64,000 nt of DNA, from NCBI GenBank assembly GCA_035534855.1, contig DATLRD010000072.1, positions 1-64,000 of the forward strand, in the 5' to 3' direction. The notes beneath the pieces are model-generated. The model worked only from the letters and a program-made list of their open reading frames with translations. It was not told where the DNA came from and made no database searches. Of the stretch, positions 60,627 to 64,000 are shown piece after piece. This stretch comes from DATARH01 sp035534855 (GTDB taxonomy: Bacteria > Pseudomonadota > Alphaproteobacteria > ATCC43930 > CGMCC-115725). Position 1 is the stretch's first letter, and the number at the start of each line of letters is the position of its first letter. The position numbers and the translations under genes were made by a program.

Positions 60627-61724
60627 GTGCAGTTCGCGAGAACCCTTTCCGCCTATATCGCGCGACAGTTCCTTGTGTGGTTCTGTGGCGTGTTTGCCGC
60701 GATGGCGACGATCACCTTTCTCGTCAACTACGTCGAGCTGCTGCGCCGCGGCGCGAGCCGCACCAACGTGTCGCTGAGCACGCTGTTCGAGATGGCGGCG
60801 CTGCAGCTTCCACTCACCACGCAGGAAGTCATGCCGTTCGCCGTGCTGTTCGGAACGATGCTGGCGTTCTGGCGGCTGACCCGCAACAACGAGCTGGTGG
60901 TCGCGCGCGCTGCCGGCGTGTCGGTCTGGCAATTCCTGACGCCGGCACTACTGGTGGCCCTGTTGATCGGGGTCGTCGCAGTGACCGTGTTTAACCCGAT
61001 CGCCGCGTCGATGGAGGCGAGCTACCAACAGCTCAACAACCGCGATCTGCGCCAGGGCGGCGACGAGATGTCGATCTCCAACAATGGCTTGTGGTTGCGG
61101 CAGAACGACTCCGAGGGTGGGCAGGTCATCATCCACGGCGAAAAGACCGGCGCGCCCAAACTCCGGCTCGACCGGGTTTCGCTGTTCTTTTTCAACGGCG
61201 ACAGCCGATTTACCTCGCGGGTCGAGGCAAAATCGGCGCGGCTCGAAAAGGGCTACTGGCTGATCGACAACGGCGACCGGTTCCGGATCGGCGATCCGCC
61301 GCAGCCGCTGTCCGAGCTGCGCCTGCCGACCCAGCTGACCACGACCAAGATCGAGGAAAGCCTCGCCTCGCCCGACACGATGTCATTCTGGGACCTGCCC
61401 GGCTTCATCACCCTGCTCGAACAATCCGGATTTGCCGCGCAGCGCCACCGGCTGCATTTCAATGTTCTGCTCGCGCGCCCGTTTCTGTTCTGCGCGATGG
61501 TGCTGGTGGCGGCAACCTTTAGCCTGCGGATGCAGCGGCGCGGCGGGGGGACGATGATGATCATCAGTGGCGTCGTCGCCGGCTTTCTTCTCTATTTCGT
61601 TTCAGACATCGTGTTTGCCCTCGGCTTGTCGGATAAGCTGCCGGTGCTGCTGGCGGCGTGGACGCCGACGGGGATCAGCCTGATCTTCGGCGTTTCGATG
61701 CTGCTGCACCTCGAGGACGGATGA
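60627..61724 (+). CDS. lptG: LPS export permease LptG
   Basis: A 365-residue partner of LptF with the same plan: three helices, a periplasmic domain (about 125-265) and three helices. The coupling segment WRLTRNNELVVARAAGVSVW is clear near residues 88-107. GGGGGAG precedes its GTG start at a suitable distance. LptF and LptG form the transmembrane part of the LptB2FG extractor; the periplasmic jellyroll hands lipopolysaccharide to LptC/LptA and on to LptD, whose gene follows. Confidence 0.94.
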   Translation: MQFARTLSAYIARQFLVWFCGVFAAMATITFLVNYVELLRRGASRTNVSLSTLFEMAALQLPLTTQEVMPFAVLFGTMLAFWRLTRNNELVVARAAGVSVWQFLTPALLVALLIGVVAVTVFNPIAASMEASYQQLNNRDLRQGGDEMSISNNGLWLRQNDSEGGQVIIHGEKTGAPKLRLDRVSLFFFNGDSRFTSRVEAKSARLEKGYWLIDNGDRFRIGDPPQPLSELRLPTQLTTTKIEESLASPDTMSFWDLPGFITLLEQSGFAAQRHRLHFNVLLARPFLFCAMVLVAATFSLRMQRRGGGTMMIISGVVAGFLLYFVSDIVFALGLSDKLPVLLAAWTPTGISLIFGVSMLLHLEDG

Positions 61725-61830
61725 CACGGCCCCGACCTTGATGCTTTGTTTGATCGGCCCATTGCCCGCCAAGCCAGCACATTGCCCACCACGACGGACT
61801 GCAACCGCGAGCCTTGACCAAAAACGGCCC

Positions 61831-64000
61831 ATGACAGGTTTCCCCCGACCTGGATCCCGATCCGCCCGCCGCGCCGGCCGGCTGCTGCTGGCCGCGGCGC
61901 TGATGGCGTTCGGCCCGGCCGCGGCGCGCGCCGCCGAGCTGGGGCTTCACCACGCCGGCAGTGGAGACAAGAGCGCGCCGATCCTGTTTCAGGCGGACGA
62001 GGTCAATTACGATCAGCAGCTCGGGCTGACGATCGCCAAGGGCCACGTCGAAATCTCGCAGAACCACCAGGTCCTGCTGGCCGACGAGGTCAGCTACAAC
62101 GAGCGCACCGACACGGTGACCGCGTCGGGCCACGTCAGCCTGCTGCAGCCGACCGGCGAGGTGCTGTTCGCCAATTACATGGAATTGAGCGATTCGATGA
62201 ACAACGGCTTCGGCACCTCGGTGCGGATGCTGTTGGCCGATCACTCGCGTCTGGCCGCCAACACCGCGCGGCGCGTCAACGGCAACCTGACGCAGCTGCG
62301 CCGCGCCGTCTATTCGCCTTGCGATCTATGCAAGAGCGATCCGACCAAGCCGCCGGCGTGGCAGCTCAAGGCCGAGAAGATCAGCGACAACAAGGCGACA
62401 AAGCTGCTCGAGTTCGAAGACGCGACGATGGAGATCGACGGGGTACCGGTCTTCTATGCGCCGTACCTGTCGGCGCCGGACCCGTCGGTAAAGCGCGCGA
62501 GCGGCTTTCTGATGCCCTCCTTCGGCAACAGCAACCTGACCGGCTTTCATATCGCGCTGCCATATTACTGGGTGCTGGGACCCGACAAGGACCTGACCCT
62601 TTCGCCGCGGTTTACCACCCGCGCCGGCGAGCTGCTGGCCGGCCAGTACCGCCAACGCTTCGCCAATGGCGAGCTCAACGCCATCGCCAGCGTCAACTAC
62701 AGCAATGTCGGCTCGGAAAGCCTGGAGAATACCGGCAGCCGACTGCGCGGCCACATCGATGCCAGCGGCGTATGGGATCTGAACGATACCTACCGCACCG
62801 GGTTCTCGCTCCAGCGGGTTTCCGACCAGACCTACCTGATGCGGTTCAATTTCAACAACCCGCTGCTCAACACCGAGATCAGTCGCGCCTATCTCGAAGG
62901 CTTCAACCCGCGCGGCTCGACCGATGTCGACGCCTACATGTTCCAGCCGCTGCAGCCGGGCTTTGGCGATTCGACGCAGCCGATCGTGCTGCCGGTCGCC
63001 AATCGAACCTGGTACAGCGAGCCCGACAGCTATGGCGGCAGCTGGAAGCTGAATGCCAACCTGCTCAACATCGTACGCGAGGTCGGCACGCAGACCCGGC
63101 GGGTCTCGCTGGGCAGCGAATGGGACAAGACGTTCCGCGACGGCATCGGCGGCGAATACCGATTCTCGGCCTCTCTGCGCGGCGACGCCTATTCGGTCAG
63201 CGACCTCAGCCCGCTATCCAACCCGGATCTGCCGAGCCGCTATTTCTCGATCAACGGCGCGCCGCCGCTTGAAAAGGTGTCGCTGAACTACCTGGCCGGG
63301 CGGGTCTTCCCGCAGCTGGGGCTGAAATGGGATTACCCGCTGGTGCGGCGCACCGAGAACAACACCGCGCTGATCGAACCGATCGTCGCAACCTATGTCG
63401 CGCCGAGCGGCGGCAACAGCCACAGGATCCCGGACGAAGACAGCCTCGGATTCGAATTCCGCGATTCGGACCTGTTCCGTGCCGACCGCTTTTCCGGCTA
63501 TGACTTGCTCGATACCGGGCAGCGGGTCGATTACGGTCTCAAGCTGGGCTTCTACAGCAAGGACGGCGGCAGCTATCGGGCGCTGTTCGGGCAGAGCCTG
63601 CGCGCGCAAACCAACAACTACCTGCCGCCGGGTTCGGGCGCCGAACACAATCTGTCGGATTATGTCGGGCGCGTCGTACTGTCGCCGACTTCGTATCTCG
63701 ACCTGATCTATCGCTTCCGGCTCGACCGCAATACGCTCAGCAACCGCACCCAGGAGATTGGCGCGACGGTCGGCCCGCAAAACCTGCGTTTCGGGGTCAA
63801 CTACCTGTTGATCCCGGCCGAGCAGCTGAACCAGGTCGTGACCAACCCCGCTACCGGCCAGACCATCCTTTACGGCAAGCGCCAGCAGCTTACGGTGAAT
63901 CTGTCGACCCAGCTGACCCGCTACTGGTCGCTGAAGGGATCGGAAACGATCAACCTCACGAACTCGAACAACATCGTCAACGGCGTCGCGACGCCGCAAT
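61831..64000 (+). CDS. lptD: LPS-assembly protein LptD (3' end outside window)
   Basis: The frame from ATG 61831 is open to the window end, giving 723 codons of an outer-membrane beta-barrel protein. It has a signal peptide (about 1-36, ending ARAAE), then an OstA/LptA-like domain (about 50-150; KGHVEISQNHQVLLADEVSYNERTDT type pattern) and the barrel from about 210 (FLMPSFGNSNLTGFHIALPYYW). A CDLC pair near residues 167-170 could correspond to the N-terminal disulfide-forming cysteines of LptD. It inserts lipopolysaccharide into the outer leaflet. In relatives surA, pdxA and ksgA follow. Confidence 0.94.
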   Translation, partial: MTGFPRPGSRSARRAGRLLLAAALMAFGPAAARAAELGLHHAGSGDKSAPILFQADEVNYDQQLGLTIAKGHVEISQNHQVLLADEVSYNERTDTVTASGHVSLLQPTGEVLFANYMELSDSMNNGFGTSVRMLLADHSRLAANTARRVNGNLTQLRRAVYSPCDLCKSDPTKPPAWQLKAEKISDNKATKLLEFEDATMEIDGVPVFYAPYLSAPDPSVKRASGFLMPSFGNSNLTGFHIALPYYWVLGPDKDLTLSPRFTTRAGELLAGQYRQRFANGELNAIASVNYSNVGSESLENTGSRLRGHIDASGVWDLNDTYRTGFSLQRVSDQTYLMRFNFNNPLLNTEISRAYLEGFNPRGSTDVDAYMFQPLQPGFGDSTQPIVLPVANRTWYSEPDSYGGSWKLNANLLNIVREVGTQTRRVSLGSEWDKTFRDGIGGEYRFSASLRGDAYSVSDLSPLSNPDLPSRYFSINGAPPLEKVSLNYLAGRVFPQLGLKWDYPLVRRTENNTALIEPIVATYVAPSGGNSHRIPDEDSLGFEFRDSDLFRADRFSGYDLLDTGQRVDYGLKLGFYSKDGGSYRALFGQSLRAQTNNYLPPGSGAEHNLSDYVGRVVLSPTSYLDLIYRFRLDRNTLSNRTQEIGATVGPQNLRFGVNYLLIPAEQLNQVVTNPATGQTILYGKRQQLTVNLSTQLTRYWSLKGSETINLTNSNNIVNGVATPQ

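Overview
The window is strongly GC-rich chromosomal DNA from an alphaproteobacterium, most likely Rhodospirillales-like. The evidence is gene content and order: ihfA beside a MerR-type gene, fabH-plsX-rpmF, a cytochrome bc1 chaperone beside DUF177, a membrane pyrophosphatase, pyrB-pyrC-plsY-dprA-topA-rnr, rpmG convergent with pleD-divK, aspS/rnd/ppx/ppk, hdaA-perM-pgsA-DUF2066, and pepA-holC-ndk beside lptF-lptG-lptD. I see no phage genes, transposases, plasmid genes or CRISPR arrays. One tRNA gene, tRNA-Pro(GGG), is present.

Layout. 1-3.6 kb: the tail of an unknown gene, an AT-richer stretch, and a coiled-coil protein overlapping a GAF-GAF-PAS-class III adenylate cyclase. 3.7-5.5 kb: an SDR dehydrogenase, a convergent NodB-type deacetylase and the tRNA. 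5.8-10.2 kb (minus): the bc1-chaperone/DUF177/L32/plsX/fabH/ihfA/MerR block, divergent from bamE. 10.9-14.4 kb (minus): pyrophosphatase and an MFS carrier. 14.6-25.3 kb (plus): pyrimidine synthesis, phospholipid acylation, DNA uptake, topoisomerase, RNase R, a C-terminal protease and L33. 25.3-27.2 kb (minus): PleD and DivK. 27.4-33.5 kb: ROK kinase-DinB, RlmM-hydrolase, sirtuin, SDR and cupin. 33.5-38.4 kb (minus): a complete RND efflux operon with a MarR gene at its 3' end. 38.5-41.2 kb: a small monooxygenase-fold protein, a CoA-transferase with permuted domain order, and an EipB-type envelope protein. 41.3-49.6 kb: aspS, nitronate monooxygenase, rnd, ppx and ppk. 49.7-52.3 kb: sugar-type oxidoreductase, 2-hydroxyacid dehydrogenase and SixA. 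52.3-56.9 kb: hdaA-perM-pgsA-DUF2066, divergent purN, and a 41-residue cytochrome oxidase subunit IV. 56.9-64 kb: ndk, holC, pepA, then lptF, lptG and an lptD that runs off the end.

How it works together. Most of the window is core housekeeping: membrane lipid synthesis, envelope assembly, nucleotide synthesis, replication control, cell-cycle and second-messenger signalling, and phosphate/polyphosphate metabolism. Accessory genes sit between these conserved blocks.

The observations I rate highest are: (1) three tandem 14-bp repeats between pyrB and pyrC that form a chain of five-codon reading frames, each stop overlapping the next start; (2) a dihydroorotase homologue next to pyrB that lacks the HxH metal ligands; (3) an RNase R without its N-terminal RNA-binding region; (4) a nitronate monooxygenase leader that can fold its own ribosome-binding site into a hairpin, flanked by a 16-bp exact repeat; (5) a terminator hairpin whose right arm is repeated in tandem; (6) a CaiB-type CoA-transferase with reversed domain order; (7) the coiled-coil/cyclase pair in an AT-richer patch. 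I did not find a clear, self-contained new multi-gene system; (1), (4) and (7) come closest.
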